Of a stretch of 64,000 nucleotides of DNA, positions 29,729-39,898 are shown piece after piece. Numbering within the stretch: position 1 is the first letter of the stretch; the number at the start of each line of letters is the position of its first letter. The stretch is from Megascapheus bottae (taxonomy: Eukaryota > Chordata > Mammalia > Rodentia > Geomyidae). The translations under genes and the position numbers were made by a program. Where the stretch lies: contig JANJXV010000025.1 of the NCBI GenBank assembly GCA_024803745.1, positions 22,958,610 to 23,022,609 on the forward strand, read 5' to 3'. The notes below the pieces were generated by a model. It worked only from the letters and a program-made list of their open reading frames with translations, was not told where the DNA came from and searched no databases.

Positions 29729-29760
29729 CGTGCGTGCGTGTGTGTGTATCTGTGTGTGTG
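29675..29760. repeat. (GT)n/(GTGC)n microsatellite at a SINE tail
   Basis: GT dinucleotides with GTGC interruptions at both ends, running into the following antisense SINE. Confidence 0.95.
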
Positions 29761-29981
29761 CTGGCTCTAGGGTTTGAACTCAGGGTCTGAGAGCTGCCCC
29801 TGAGTTTTTGTGCCCAAGACTACCACTCTACCTTTTGAGCCACAACTTCACTCCAGCGCTTTTGGTGCTTAATTGGCAGTGAGAATCTCCTGTATTTTCC
29901 TGCCTGGGATGACTTTGAACCTCAATCCTCAGATCTCAGCCTCTTGAGTAGCTAGGTGACAGGTGTGGGTTGCTGGTCCCT
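29761..29981 (-). mobile_element. 7SL/Geo dimeric SINE
   Basis: Antisense copy: 'TAGGGTTTGAACTCAGGGTC', 'CTACCTTTTGAGCCACAACT', 'GCTTAATTGGCAGTGAGAAT', 'CTCAGCCTCTTGAGTAGCTA'. Confidence 0.92.
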
Positions 29982-30020
29982 GTCATGTGCCATGAATTCT
30001 TATTCAACCAAGCGCTGGGC

Positions 30021-30106
30021 TTAAGAGAGAGGGAGAGGGAGAGGGAGAGGAGGGAGAGGGAGAGAGAGAGGAGGGAGAGGGAGAGAGAGAGGGAGAGGGA
30101 GGGAGG

Positions 30107-30158
<52 letters not shown>

Positions 30159-30180
30159 GAGAGAGAGAGCCTGTGAGAGA
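30021..30180. repeat. (GA)n / (GGGA)n microsatellite
   Basis: A long GA-rich array with GGGAGA and GGGA units, then pure GA. Not joined to a recognisable SINE. Confidence 0.95.
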
Positions 30181-30982
30181 GCCCTTGTTTTATCTATCCC
30201 TCTAATATTTATAACAATGCAGCTACAACTAATTTATTTTATTTTCTGCCTCAATGAATCACCTCCTGAGAGGTTTTTATTTTTATTTTATTTTTTTTTT
30301 ATCTCCAAGAGCAAAAATGCCACCTCGATTTCTATTATCTGCCTGAGTCTAAGGACCAATCCTCAGGTCTCTCTTTTCTGGGATGTGTTTTCTCTTCTTG
30401 CCTTATGGCCCATGCTGCCTGAAATACAGCAAAATGAGTTTGTGATTTAGCGGCAGAAAAGGTTAACTCTAAATAATGATCAGAAAAGTTAAAATATAGA
30501 GCCAGAAATGTTGCTTTAGTTTTTATAGGTTTTAAATAATTTCTCCTTCTTCCCTGAAGGATTTAGCATAATTCAGGGAGAAAATTGCATTCAGATCCTG
30601 TGGGCTGCGTTGACGTGACTGAGTTTCAATGAGCAAAGGAGAAGCGAAGTGTCTTTCTGGAAATGAACTTGAAGGAACTGAGGGCTCAGAGAGGAATATC
30701 CCTGGGAAGGTCCTGCCTTCTGTCAACTCCTGGGTCCGGCAATGGCAGCATGCTCTTGGATGGGCTAGGAGGGGTGGGGAAGGTACACGAGGAAGGGAAA
30801 GCACAGGAAACAATTCTTTGGTGCCCTACACAGCTCAGACATGGCCTGGTCTATCCCAGTTCCTGGGGTGTTCACTCTGGATTGCCATCTTGGCAAGAGA
30901 GTGGCTACTGCCCAGTTTTACCATTTATAAATTACAGTCTCGTCCAGTAGTGAACAAAAACTCTAACACTAGTGTAAAGAGG
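30181..30982. other. SINE-free sequence, partly CNE-like
   Basis: The part at 30,440-30,650 is non-repetitive and AT-rich (GGTTAACTCTAAATAATGATC, GGATTTAGCATAATTCAGGG, GCGTTGACGTGACTG with a CRE-like TGACGTGA). It might be regulatory. Frames at 30,629-30,985 are not recognisable. Confidence 0.3.
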
Positions 30983-31010
30983 TAGGGCTTGTTCATTCGT
31001 TTATTTTTTT

Positions 31011-31200
31011 ATATTTTGCCAGTCCTGGGCTTGGGCTCAGGGCCTGAGCACTGTCCCTGGATTTTCTCAAGGCTAGGGCTCTACCACTTGAGCCACAGCA
31101 CCACTTCTGGCTTTTTGCTACATAGGTGGAACTGAGGAATCGAACCCGGGTCTTCGTGCATGCTAGGCAAGCACTCTACCACTAGGCCAAACTCCCGGCC
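31011..31200 (-). mobile_element. IDL-Geo SINE with target-site duplication
   Basis: Complete antisense dimer: 'GGGCTCAGGGCCTGAGCACT', 'CTTGAGCCACAGCACCACTT', 'GAGGAATCGAACCCGGGTCT', 'CACTAGGCCAAACTCCCGGC'. It is flanked by TAGGGCTTGTTCATT (30,983) and TAGGGCTTGTTTATT (31,201). Confidence 0.95.
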
Positions 31201-31284
31201 TAGGGCTTGTTTATTTATTTACTTCTGGGGACATGTCAAGTGGATACCCTAAAACTAGGGTAGAACCTAATGATGCCTGGATGG

Positions 31285-31497
31285 ATTGGATACTAATAGC
31301 TCACGCCTGTAATCCCAGCTACTTAGGAGGCTGAGAGCTGAGGATCATGGTTCAAAGCCAGCCCCTGGCAGGAAAGTCCAGGAAACTCTTATCTCCAGTC
31401 AACCAGCAAAAAGCTGGAAAGTGGAACTGTGGCTCAGGGGATAGAGTAGCAGCCTCAAGCATAAAAAGCGCAGGGTCAATGGCCAGGTTCCAGGATG
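31285..31497 (+). mobile_element. 7SL/Geo dimeric SINE
   Basis: Sense copy: 'TAATAGCTCACGCCTGTAAT', 'GATCATGGTTCAAAGCCAGC', 'CTTATCTCCAGTCAACCAGC', 'GGAACTGTGGCTCAGGGGAT'. The right-monomer end is diverged before a (CA)n tail. Confidence 0.92.
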
Positions 31498-31505
31498 GGG
31501 ACACA

Positions 31506-31506
<1 letters not shown>

Positions 31507-31541
<35 letters not shown>
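31507..31541. repeat. (CA)n microsatellite at a SINE tail
   Basis: A pure CA run following the preceding sense SINE. Confidence 0.95.
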
Positions 31542-31546
<5 letters not shown>

Positions 31547-32878
31547 TATCATAGAGTGGCTTAGTGCCAGAATGTGAGATGATTCAGGGAATACCAAGCC
31601 CAAGAATAAGCAGGAATCAGAAGCAGCCAAAGATGCAAATCCTTCAGAGAAATACAATTCCAGACTTGAGCAGGGAGGCAATTGGAGCACCCCATATGAT
31701 AAGTACGAGGGGAGGGGCAACATCCACTGAATGAAATTTATACCTCCCTCCCCAGCTATGAGGGATTGTGGGAGGGGACGTGGGAAGGAAAGATGGTCCA
31801 CATTCCTATTTCCACCTCTGGGTTGGGAAATGGCTGGGAATACTTGGATCCTTCCCATCAGGATTTGGCAGTGGGTGACACAGGGCTGGGCTAACCCCTC
31901 TCTGATGCCCAGCCACCATCTTATCGTCTTTGGAGGAGAATTTGTCTGTTCCTTCCAGGAATCTCTTCTCTTACTTCAATCTTACTGCCTCACCAAGGCT
32001 GTCAGTACCAGCTACTCTGCAGAGGTGAAGACTGGCCTTTGCTAGACCAATTAGACACGCCCCCCCATCCCATGTACAGTGATTGGTTCAGAGATGGGCA
32101 TGAGATCCAATGAGAATGAGCACTGAGACATCAGCTGGGCCTGCTGGAGAGGAGACCCTCTTTCCCTGGGAGGTGGTGGAACAGGTAGAGGGTCTAAAGA
32201 TGCTGCCTGTTATATCGAATGGGGAAAGAGCCACTTGGAGACTCAGGTTGCAGACACAAATTTCTGGTTTTGTCATATACAAAACTAGCTAGCAAGTTAC
32301 ATATGCCAAATCATTTCCCCCCCTGAAGGGGATTAAATCACTTTGGAGTTGGGTTTCTTTCCCTAATGGAAGAACCCAGGCTGATTTCTGGATTGTCCCT
32401 TTCTAGTCCCCGCTGTTTCTTGGGGCTGATGCAGTCTCCTAGAGCAGCCTTGCCTTTCCCTAGGTTGATAAAGCCAGACCTAGGTCTCCTGGTGCCTGGA
32501 CGCCCATCTGGACCCTTTCTGGGGCTCCTCCAAGCCCTGGTTGGCTCCTATGAGCAGTCCCCACAGCCAGGAAGGTAGCCAGGTGGCCTTGCTGGATTCA
32601 CTGCTGGCTCATTGGCTTTCAGGATTGTTTTTTTTTTCTTTTAACTGAATCCAATTTATTTATTTTTATTCAAAATCCATAGGAAACGTTTGAACAACAA
32701 AGCTGCCAGCCTCCCAGTCTCTTTCAGCAGAGGAGCGAGATGACCTTGGAAATTCAGCCTTCCTCCCCCTTCTCTGCCTCCTCCTGCCAGACCTTCTCTC
32801 CATAAATATTTCCCCAGCACCAAGACTCAAATTAAGCTCCAGTTTCTCCTTCCTGTGTATTCTGTCCCCTCATACCTA
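31542..32878. other. Unique sequence, no gene seen
   Basis: Non-repetitive DNA with an inverted CCAAT-type box (GATTGGTTCA, about 32,081) and a T-run near 32,628. The frames are short and show no recognisable domain. Confidence 0.5.
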
Positions 32879-32901
32879 AGATTTATTTTTATTTTATTTT
32901 A

Positions 32902-33090
32902 TTTTTGCCAGTCCTGGGCTTGAGCTCAGGGCCTGAAGCACTGTCCTTGGGCTTTCTCAAGGCCAGAACTCTACCACTTGAGACTCAGCACCACTTCCAC
33001 CTTTTTTCTATGTATGTGGTACCAAGGAATCGAACCTGGGTCTTCATGCATGCTAGGCAAGCACTTTACCACTAGGCCAAACTCCCAGCC
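32902..33090 (-). mobile_element. IDL-Geo SINE with target-site duplication
   Basis: Complete antisense dimer with 'GAGCTCAGGGCCTGAAGCAC', 'CTTGAGACTCAGCACCACTT', 'CAAGGAATCGAACCTGGGTC', 'ACTAGGCCAAACTCCCAGCC'. Flanked by AGATTTATTTTT at 32,879 and 33,093. Confidence 0.95.
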
Positions 33091-33282
33091 CGAGATTTAT
33101 TTTTTAAAAGACATTTTCTGTCATGCAAACTGAACATTGAACCCTCAGAGGGACCCAAAACTTTTGAAATATTGGAGAGGAAAGATGGTGGGCTGGGAGT
33201 GAAGACTTTGATTTGGAAAGCAGCTTTGTAATTTGTAAATAGTGTGACCTGAAATGTAGATTTCCCATCTCTGTTCTTAAAT

Positions 33283-33510
33283 TTCTTCTTCTTCTTCCTC
33301 CTCCTCCTCCTCTTCCTCCTCCCCCCTCCTCCTCTTCCTCCTCCCCCTCTTCCTCCTCCTCTTCCTCCTCCTCCTCCTCCTCCCCCTCCTCTCCCTCTTC
33401 CCCCTCCTCCTCCTCCTCTTCCTCCTCCTCCTCCCCCTCCTCTCCCTCTTCCCCCTCCTCCTCCTCCTCTTCCTCCTCCCCCTCCTTCTCCTCTTCTTCC
33501 TCCTCTTTTC
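33283..33510. repeat. (TCC/TTC)n pyrimidine array at a SINE tail
   Basis: About 230 bp of CTCCTC/CTTCCTC units. A block of roughly 60 bp ('CTCCTCTCCCTCTTCCCC' core) is duplicated at about 33,390 and 33,440. It borders the 3' side of the following antisense SINE. The poly-Glu reverse frame is an artefact. Confidence 0.95.
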
Positions 33511-33538
33511 TTTGCACCACTACTAATTTTTCCCCCCT

Positions 33539-33756
33539 TCGGGTACTGATACTCAGGCTCTGGTCACTCCCTGAGCCTTTTTTGCTCAAGGCTAGCACTC
33601 CACTACTGGAACCATATCGTCACTTCTGACTTTTTTTTTTCCTCGTTAATGAGAAGTGAAGAATCTCACAGATGTTTCTGCCCAGGTTGGTTTTGAACCT
33701 CCATCTCTAAGTCGCAGCCTTCTGATTAGCTAGGATTACAGGCGTGAGCCACCAGG
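33539..33756 (-). mobile_element. 7SL/Geo dimeric SINE
   Basis: Antisense copy: 'CTCAAGGCTAGCACTCCACT', 'CCAGGTTGGTTTTGAACCTC', 'GATTAGCTAGGATTACAGGC', 'GTGAGCCACCAGGGG'. The mutated end CCACCAGGGGAC resembles part of a CTCF motif. Confidence 0.9.
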
Positions 33757-34495
33757 GGACCCCAGCTACTCTTAAATTTCCTATTCTGAAAATGATACAA
33801 AAAATCTTGTGCTGGGCCCCTTGTCTCTGGAATATTCTCTCAGGGATGGGGTGGTGTCTGGGGGATCCGACACTGTCTAGTGTTGGCATTCAGGGCTGAG
33901 CTGGAGCTCAGTGAACTTTGGTACATGAAGAAAGAAAGGCCTAGGGTAAGATCTATTAGCAAAAGACCAGAGACCACCCAATCTTAATCTCCCAGGGGTC
34001 CCCCAAGCCTCGCACTATTAAGAAGCTGTCACCTCTAGGGAAGTCATTGGAAGGAGTTAGGTCTGGGGGGGCCTGGAAGGGGGGCGCTGGAGAGTCTGTG
34101 TCCTTGTGTGGCACTGGTGGTCCATGCTGGATAGGAGAAGGCTGTGGCTGGCTCTCTCCAGAGACAAATGTAACCTCTGCAGGTCGCAGCTTTATGCTGG
34201 CCCCCGGCGACGTGGGAACTGTCTTCATCTTCTTCTGGGCTGGGAAACATAAAACCCTCGGTGTGTGTCATGGCGGAGGAGCTGCTGTCTGCCACGTGGA
34301 TACACCACATTCTCTGGGAATGTCATACATTATGAGGCCGTCCTCCACGCTCTGAGTCTGCTGAAGGGCACAGAGGGCTTAGCACCCCCTCTCTCCTCCA
34401 CCTTCGGGGTATAAGCAGGGGGGTAGGGGGTGGGAAGGGAAGTAGAAGACTTTTAGACTTGCAAGACTCGGAGGCTTAATTTTATTCCATTTTAT
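33757..34495. other. Unique sequence, no gene seen
   Basis: Overlapping frames on both strands at 33,956-34,355 give no recognisable domain and no consistent splice structure. Confidence 0.45.
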
Positions 34496-34501
34496 TTTAC
34501 T

Positions 34502-34635
34502 TTGCCAGTCCCAACTCGGCGTGGGCACAGCCACACTTCCGGGTTTTTTCTGTGTACATGTACTGAGGAATCGAACCCAGGGCTTCATGGATTCTAGGCA
34601 AGGACTCTACCACTAAGCTACTTTCCCAGCCCCAC
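34502..34635 (-). mobile_element. IDL-Geo SINE, internally deleted right monomer
   Basis: 'TTTGCCAGTCCCAACTCGGC' then 'GCACAGCCACACTTCCGGGT' is a shortened right monomer; the left monomer is intact ('TGAGGAATCGAACCCAGGGC', 'CACTAAGCTACTTTCCCAGC'). The surviving stretch at 34,672-34,703 ('ACCAGGCATGAGACACACTG') is a remnant 7SL-type head. Confidence 0.85.
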
Positions 34636-34703
34636 GATCCTCTTCATGTCAGCTTTTAGAGTGGCAGTAGATTACCAGGCATGAGACACACTGGCATCCG
34701 GCT

Positions 34704-35143
34704 ACACATACATCTTCTCATTGGAGAAACGTAATTTAGACTTTTGACACTGACTCCAACTAAGGTTTACACATCAGCATGTCCAGAGATCCACTGGTCG
34801 GTTTGAAAGAAGCCATTTGTTCTAAAAACTTTAAATTTATGTCCCATTCCTCCGCCTCGCTGCCCACAGGGAACATGAAATTGATAATACTTTAGAATTC
34901 CCACCATTATCTTATGAGAAGCATAATCATATTGCTTTGCCTTTTCCCCTTCAAGGTGTTAAAACGTTAATCTGTCCGCTTGAGATGTGTGGGCACGCCG
35001 TGACTCTTGCGTGATTGTTAGTTTTGTAATATGTCAGGAAATTCAAAGCGTGGTAGGGGCTTAAGTTTCCTGTGGGGTTTGGAGGAGGATGGGGTGAGGA
35101 AGTTGGGGCCACTGCTGGGTCCCCAATCTCATGCATGTGGCGT

Positions 35144-35145
<2 letters not shown>
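34704..35145. other. Unique AT-rich sequence, no gene seen
   Basis: Non-repetitive; may hold regulatory DNA around 34,860-35,050. No coding evidence. Confidence 0.4.

Positions 35146-35176
<31 letters not shown>
35146..35176. repeat. (CA)n microsatellite
   Basis: A pure CA run with no adjoining recognisable SINE. Confidence 0.95.
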
Positions 35177-35177
<1 letters not shown>

Positions 35178-35444
35178 CATACAGGGCCATGAACTCTCAA
35201 TCCTCCCACAAGGCAAAGTAATTGCTTGACAAAATGAGGCCTCCTCCCCTGCCTCCCCCTGTGTTTTTCATCTTCCCAATTTCCTGACTAGTCATGGCAC
35301 CTGCAGCCCCTTAGTCACGCTGTAGCCCAGGAAACCTTGGGGAGGAGAACCATTACTGTGGACAAAATGTCACATTATCCTAGCACTGTTGCCCCAATTG
35401 TCACCACAGGCCAACACCCCCAACATGCAACCAATGACTCTGTC

Positions 35445-35625
35445 ACTCTCTTTCCTTCCCTCCTTCCTTCTCTTCCCTCTTTCCTTCTTCCTCCCTCCTT
35501 CCCTCTCTCCCCTCCCTTTCTCTTTCCCTTCCTGTCTCCTTCCTTCCTTCCTTCCTTCCTTCCTTCCTTCCTTCCTTCCTTCCTTCCTTCCTTCCTTCTC
35601 TCCTTTCTTTCTCTTCCTTTCTTTC

Positions 35626-35657
<32 letters not shown>

Positions 35658-35700
35658 TCCTTCTTTCTTTCTTTCTTTCATCCTTGTTTTCTTTTTTCTC
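35445..35700. repeat. (TTCC)n and (TTTC)n compound microsatellite
   Basis: TTCC units (pure at about 35,540-35,597) change to TTTC units (35,620-35,680). The LPSF and KKER frames are artefacts. Confidence 0.95.
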
Positions 35701-35723
35701 CTATCTTCCTTTTCCTCTTTCCT

Positions 35724-35785
35724 ACCAGTTCTGAGGATTGAACTTGGCCTATGGCATTGTCCTTGAACTTTCTTTTCTTTTCTTT

Positions 35786-35857
<72 letters not shown>

Positions 35858-36040
35858 TCCTTTTTTGTTCAAGTCTAGTGCTCTTTACTACTTGAGCCAC
35901 AGCTCCACTTCCAGCTTTTTGGAAGTGAATTGGAGACTAGAGTCTTGTGGGTTTTCCTGTCTTAGGTGGCTTTGAACCACAACCTTCAGATCTGAGCCTC
36001 CCGAGTAACTAGGGTTACAGGTGTAAGCCACTGGCACCTA
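35724..36040 (-). mobile_element. 7SL/Geo SINE split by an internal (CTTT)n expansion
   Basis: The antisense right-monomer end ('ACCAGTTCTGAGGATTGAAC', 'GCATTGTCCTTGAACTTTC') is separated by about 90 bp of CTTT repeats (35,768-35,860) from its continuation ('TTCAAGTCTAGTGCTC', 'CTTGAGCCACAGCTCCACTT') and head ('GAGCCTCCCGAGTAACTAGG'). The array grew from the internal T-run. Confidence 0.92.
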
Positions 36041-36051
36041 GCTTTTTCTTT

Positions 36052-36138
36052 TTTGATAGCAGCATTGAAGTTTGAACTCAGGGTCTCACATTTGCTAGGG
36101 AAGCACTCTCCACCTGAGCTATGCCTTCAGCCTGTTTT
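36052..36138 (-). mobile_element. Old ID-like SINE monomer
   Basis: Antisense tRNA-like unit: 'GCATTGAAGTTTGAACTCAG', 'CATTTGCTAGGGAAGCACTC', 'CACCTGAGCTATGCCTTCAG'. It has no right monomer and is adjacent to the preceding dimer. Confidence 0.7.
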
Positions 36139-36321
36139 TTTTTTTTTAAAGAATTATATAGTTATTATCTTTAAGTAGAGATAATGTTGAAGGTTTAATA
36201 ACAGGCGGACAAGAGGCCTGTGTACCCTTGTCCTAGTCTAGGGGTACCAAAGAAATGTGATAATTCTAGACTTTCAGACTGTCAAGAAAAGCTGCAAGTC
36301 CCTTTTTTTCCCCTCAATCAG

Positions 36322-36549
36322 TCAGTCCTGGGGCTTGAACTTCGGGCCTAAGCACTGTCCTTGAGTTTTCCCCACTGCCCTTAATGTTGGCCTTCTATCA
36401 CTTGAACCACAGACCTACTTCTGGATTTTTGTGGCTCATGGGTGATAAGAGTCTCATGGGCTTTGCTCCCAGGGCTGGGCTTTGAACCATGATCTTCATA
36501 GCTCAGCCTCCTGAGTAGCTGGGATTAAGGTGTGAATTACTGACTGGCT
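36322..36549 (-). mobile_element. 7SL/Geo dimeric SINE
   Basis: Antisense copy: 'CAGTCCTGGGGCTTGAACTT', 'CTATCACTTGAACCACAGAC', 'GGGTGATAAGAGTCTCATGG', 'CTCCTGAGTAGCTGGGATTA'. Confidence 0.92.
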
Positions 36550-37137
36550 GCAAGTCTAAACTTCAGGTGCAATCTCCTGCTTTAAATGCCAGCAATGCAG
36601 AAGCTTAAACATCTGCAGAAGCGCCGGGCTCTCATTTCTGCTGTGATGTGGGCTGCAGGGTTGGGGACTGGGTCCCTCCCTGCACACGATGGAAACCCAA
36701 GTTGTGCTTCTGACACCCTTCAGGGCGTATAGGAAAACACAGCCAAATGTTAAATAAACACGCGCTAATTACCGTGAGAATATTTATCGAGCTTTCCTCA
36801 CGTTGGAATAAATGATTGAAACATACATTACCTACCGAGCTGTTAATCATTGGTAAATATATTTTAAATACAGCAGTCCATTAGTATTTTAATTTAGCCT
36901 GTCTCACAGAGAATATGGGTTGGCTTAGACAAATGGCCCAAGCTTTTGAGCCAGGGGGGTGGAAATTTCCTCACCTAGTTAATCTTTATGTTCTCCTCTC
37001 AGGGAAGGAATTTCAACAGCATCAGTAGGAGAAACGGTCCCCTGGGGGTGGTATTGATGAGTTCATGTGGGAGGCAGAGAGGAGTAGGTGTGCCAACAAA
37101 GGTGCCTTGGCAGGGCTGGGAATAAGACTGCTGGATG
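36550..37137. other. CNE-like AT-rich unique sequence
   Basis: 36,735-36,910 is non-repetitive with closely spaced homeodomain-type cores: GCTAATTACCG, GAATATTTATCG, AATAAATGATTGAAAC, CTGTTAATCATTGG, TTTTAATTTAGCC. The pattern is typical of conserved enhancers near developmental genes; conservation is not testable here. Confidence 0.35.
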
Positions 37138-37311
37138 ATGCCTGGTGTGGTGGCTCACGCCTGTAATCCCAGCTACTCAGGAGGCTGAGGTCTGAGGATT
37201 GTGGTTCAAAAGTCCAGGAGACTCTTAATCTCCAATAAACTACTCAGAAAAAGCCAGGCGTGGAGCAGCAGAGCCCTAGCCTGAGCAAAAGAAACAGGGA
37301 CAAGGACAGTG
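37138..37311 (+). mobile_element. 7SL/Geo dimeric SINE, shortened
   Basis: Sense copy: 'GCCTGGTGTGGTGGCTCACG', 'CCTGTAATCCCAGCTACTCA', 'CTTAATCTCCAATAAACTAC', 'GAGCAGCAGAGCCCTAGCC'. The right monomer is cut down. Confidence 0.88.
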
Positions 37312-37625
37312 AAACCTGCGAGGCCATCCCTCCTTTTTTCTATGGGAGGGGGGGGGGAGACAGATTGCAAACACTTCAACAGTCAGTAAACACTGGGTTT
37401 CAGAGAGTGGGGGCTGTGAACCTGGGGTCCAAGGATGGGAAAGGAAGACTTGTTGGAGATTGGGAAGGAGTGGCCAGGAAAAAAAAAAAAACAAAACTGT
37501 GGTTTGAACCCAAAGTGAGTTCAAGCCCCAGGACCAACCAGAAAAATAAAGCTCAACGACAGCCCCCAGGCCCTTGAGTCCAACTGAGTTCAAGCCCCAG
37601 AACTGGACCAAACAAACAAACAAAA
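37312..37625 (+). mobile_element. Duplicated Geo 3' ends in unique sequence
   Basis: Two right-monomer ends lie close together: 'GTGAGTTCAAGCCCCAGGAC' at about 37,515 and 'CTGAGTTCAAGCCCCAGAAC' at about 37,584, the second preceded by 'CAGCCCCCAGGCCCTTGAG'. They are the remains of two insertions or a local duplication. A G-run lies at 37,348. Confidence 0.65.
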
Positions 37626-38525
37626 CAATGGAGTCATGGAGGAAATGTAGGGGGTGAGGAGAAAAGCAGGAAGTTAGGGCTGGAGTTTGGGGTATAGTCA
37701 CCAGAGCTGTGTGTCAGCCAGCCAGCCTGCAGCCCCGGGATAGGCCAATGATGGGACTGCTTCTTTCTTGCCCATGCTCCCACCCCCTCCCTGGGGCAGG
37801 GTAATTTCAGCACTCACAGGCGAACAGTTCCCTGCCAGGGTCCTGACTCAAGCATGCGCTCACCGGCACCTGATGGTGCCTTCTCACAAGGAATGTGGGC
37901 ACGCATCTGTGCAGTGACACCAGCTAGACATTCATCTCCTCAGAACCCCCCAAATCTAACCCCACGATGGATTGCTTCCCTGGTGGAATCGACAACTTCC
38001 AGCCCCATTCTGGGTGGTTTTCTCTCTCAGCCCCTGAGTGGATTTCCCCAGGGCATAATCCATGTTCAACCATCCTCAGACATCACATACAGCGACTGGG
38101 TGTGTTTGGAAGCTCGAGCTGGAAGAACTTGCTGACAGACTGGCTATGTGATGCAGGAGACAGGAAGGGTGAGTGAGTGGGGAATTGGAGCTACCCTCTG
38201 TCTGCAGGAGCTGGGGGCTGTGGGGTGGATGGGGGCCCCGCAAATCAAAGGGCATTCTTATCTATTTTACTGCTTGCAGAAGGGTGGGAGGTTCTGTAGC
38301 CAGAATGATGCACAGACCCAAGAACTCAGAAGTGCAGGAGTTAGAAAGCTATTTATCTTTCTGCTTTCTTAGTGACTCTGGTTTAGTTAAAAGTCCAGTG
38401 GCCAGTATATCTTAAAACACTTGCTTTTATGGAACACAGATGGTGCTAAGTCTTAGGGATCTGGCTGGTCACAACATTCCAGCTAGACTCAATAATAGTA
38501 GACCTCTCCTCTCTTTTTAAATCAG
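37626..38525. other. Unique sequence, no gene seen
   Basis: Non-repetitive DNA; frames of 69-93 codons overlap and have no recognisable domain. Confidence 0.5.
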
Positions 38526-38722
38526 GGGTGTGGGCACTGTCCCTGAGCGATTCAGCTCAAGGCAGTCAGTTCTACCACGTTGAGTCACAGCTCCACTTCT
38601 GGTTTTTCTGGTGGTAAAGTCTCACAGATTTCTCCACCCAGGCTGATTTCAAACCACCATCCTCAGATCTCAGCCTCCTGGTATAAGTAGGATGGGAGGC
38701 ATGTGACCCACTGGCGTTGGGT
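38526..38722 (-). mobile_element. 7SL/Geo dimeric SINE
   Basis: Antisense copy lacking the extreme tail: 'GGGCACTGTCCCTGAGCGAT', 'GTCACAGCTCCACTTCTGGT', 'CCTCAGATCTCAGCCTCCTG', 'GACCCACTGGCGTTGGG'. Confidence 0.88.
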
Positions 38723-38866
38723 TGCAAGGGTAATTTCTTTTTCATTCAGCTTTGATTCCAGCAATTCACCTTGAGTGGGTGTGTGTGGATTGCCTTCTAT
38801 GAAAAACCAACCAACCCATCCAAACCATCCGCTGGCCTTCTATGGCAGTGTTTGGGTTTCTCACTT

Positions 38867-38871
<5 letters not shown>

Positions 38872-38943
<72 letters not shown>
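38872..38943. repeat. (TC)n microsatellite
   Basis: A pure CT/TC run; the poly-Ser/Leu frames are artefacts. Confidence 0.95.
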
Positions 38944-38946
<3 letters not shown>

Positions 38947-39447
38947 AGAGATTGCAAATCGATAAACTCATTTCCCTTGGAGTTTACATAGCTGTCCACA
39001 GGGTGATTCTGGACTGGAGGATAAATAGGGCCATACCAGTTTCTTAGAGAGCAATGAATTTTCCAGATGGGCCACTGGTCTTTTCCTCAGGCCTCTGAGG
39101 AACAAGTGCAGCAACTCAGAGAGGGGAGACGGAGGGTGGCACAAGAAATGTGTCCTGGGGAGGTGTGACTGGGGACTCTTACAGAGATTGCGGGGCTCAG
39201 CCTCCTCCCCTCCCCCTGCCATCCCCCATCCCCCGCGCCCACCCCTGGGCCATGCAGGGCCATCTTGTACTTCCCCCAGCCATACCCTGAGCGCACACGG
39301 GTATTTCTACCCTTGTCATGGGATGTACTGGAATCACACTCTCCGTGTTTTCATCATTTTCACGTTCCCCTTTCTTCGTTCGCCCTTCCACACTCCCGCA
39401 GCAGCGTCTGGTTTTGCATTCCTGTCCTTTTGTTTATTTATTTATTT
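38944..39447. other. Unique sequence, no gene seen
   Basis: Non-repetitive; short overlapping frames with no domain. Confidence 0.5.
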
Positions 39448-39661
39448 TTTTGCTGCTGGCGCTGGTGTTTGAACCGAGGGATCTGTGCTCTTCCTTGGGG
39501 TTTTTTTTTTTTCCTTCAAGGCTGGTGTTCTACCACTTGAGCCACAGCTCCACCTCCAGTTCTTGGCTGATTAATTGGAGACCATTGGTCTCATGGGCTT
39601 TTCTCCATTTCCCTCTGATCTCAGTCACAGGATCAGAGGAGTGAGTCCCCAGCATCCAGCT
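39448..39661 (-). mobile_element. 7SL/Geo dimeric SINE, diverged
   Basis: Antisense copy: 'GGCGCTGGTGTTTGAACCGA', 'TACCACTTGAGCCACAGCTC', 'GATTAATTGGAGACCATTGG' and a shortened head. Confidence 0.85.
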
Positions 39662-39715
39662 CTGTCATTCCTGTCTGAAGGATTCTCTTTCACATATGGC
39701 GGGGCTCATGCCACC

Positions 39716-39898
39716 TTCCCTTCCCTTCCCTTCCCTTCCCTTTCCTTCCTTCCTTCCTTCCTTCCTTCCTTCCTTCCTTCCTTCCTTCCTTCCTTCCTTC
39801 CTTCCTTCCTTCCTTCCCTCCCTCCCTCCCTCCTTCCTTCCCTCCTTCCTTCCTTCCTTCCTTCCTCCCTTCCTTCCTCCCTCCCTCCCTTCCTTTTT
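39716..39898. repeat. (TTCC)n / (CCCT)n microsatellite, ~180 bp
   Basis: Starts as TTCCC pentamers, becomes pure TTCC and ends in CCCT/TTCC mixtures. The LPSF and KEGR frames are artefacts. Confidence 0.95.

Noticed and set aside
33104..33598. Glu-rich 164-codon reverse frame resembling an acidic protein
   Set aside because: It is encoded by the reverse of a (TCC)n array and ends in SINE sequence.
35337..35900. LPSF-repeat and KKER-repeat frames on both strands
   Set aside because: They are products of (TTCC)n and (TTTC)n tetranucleotide arrays, which stay open in several frames.
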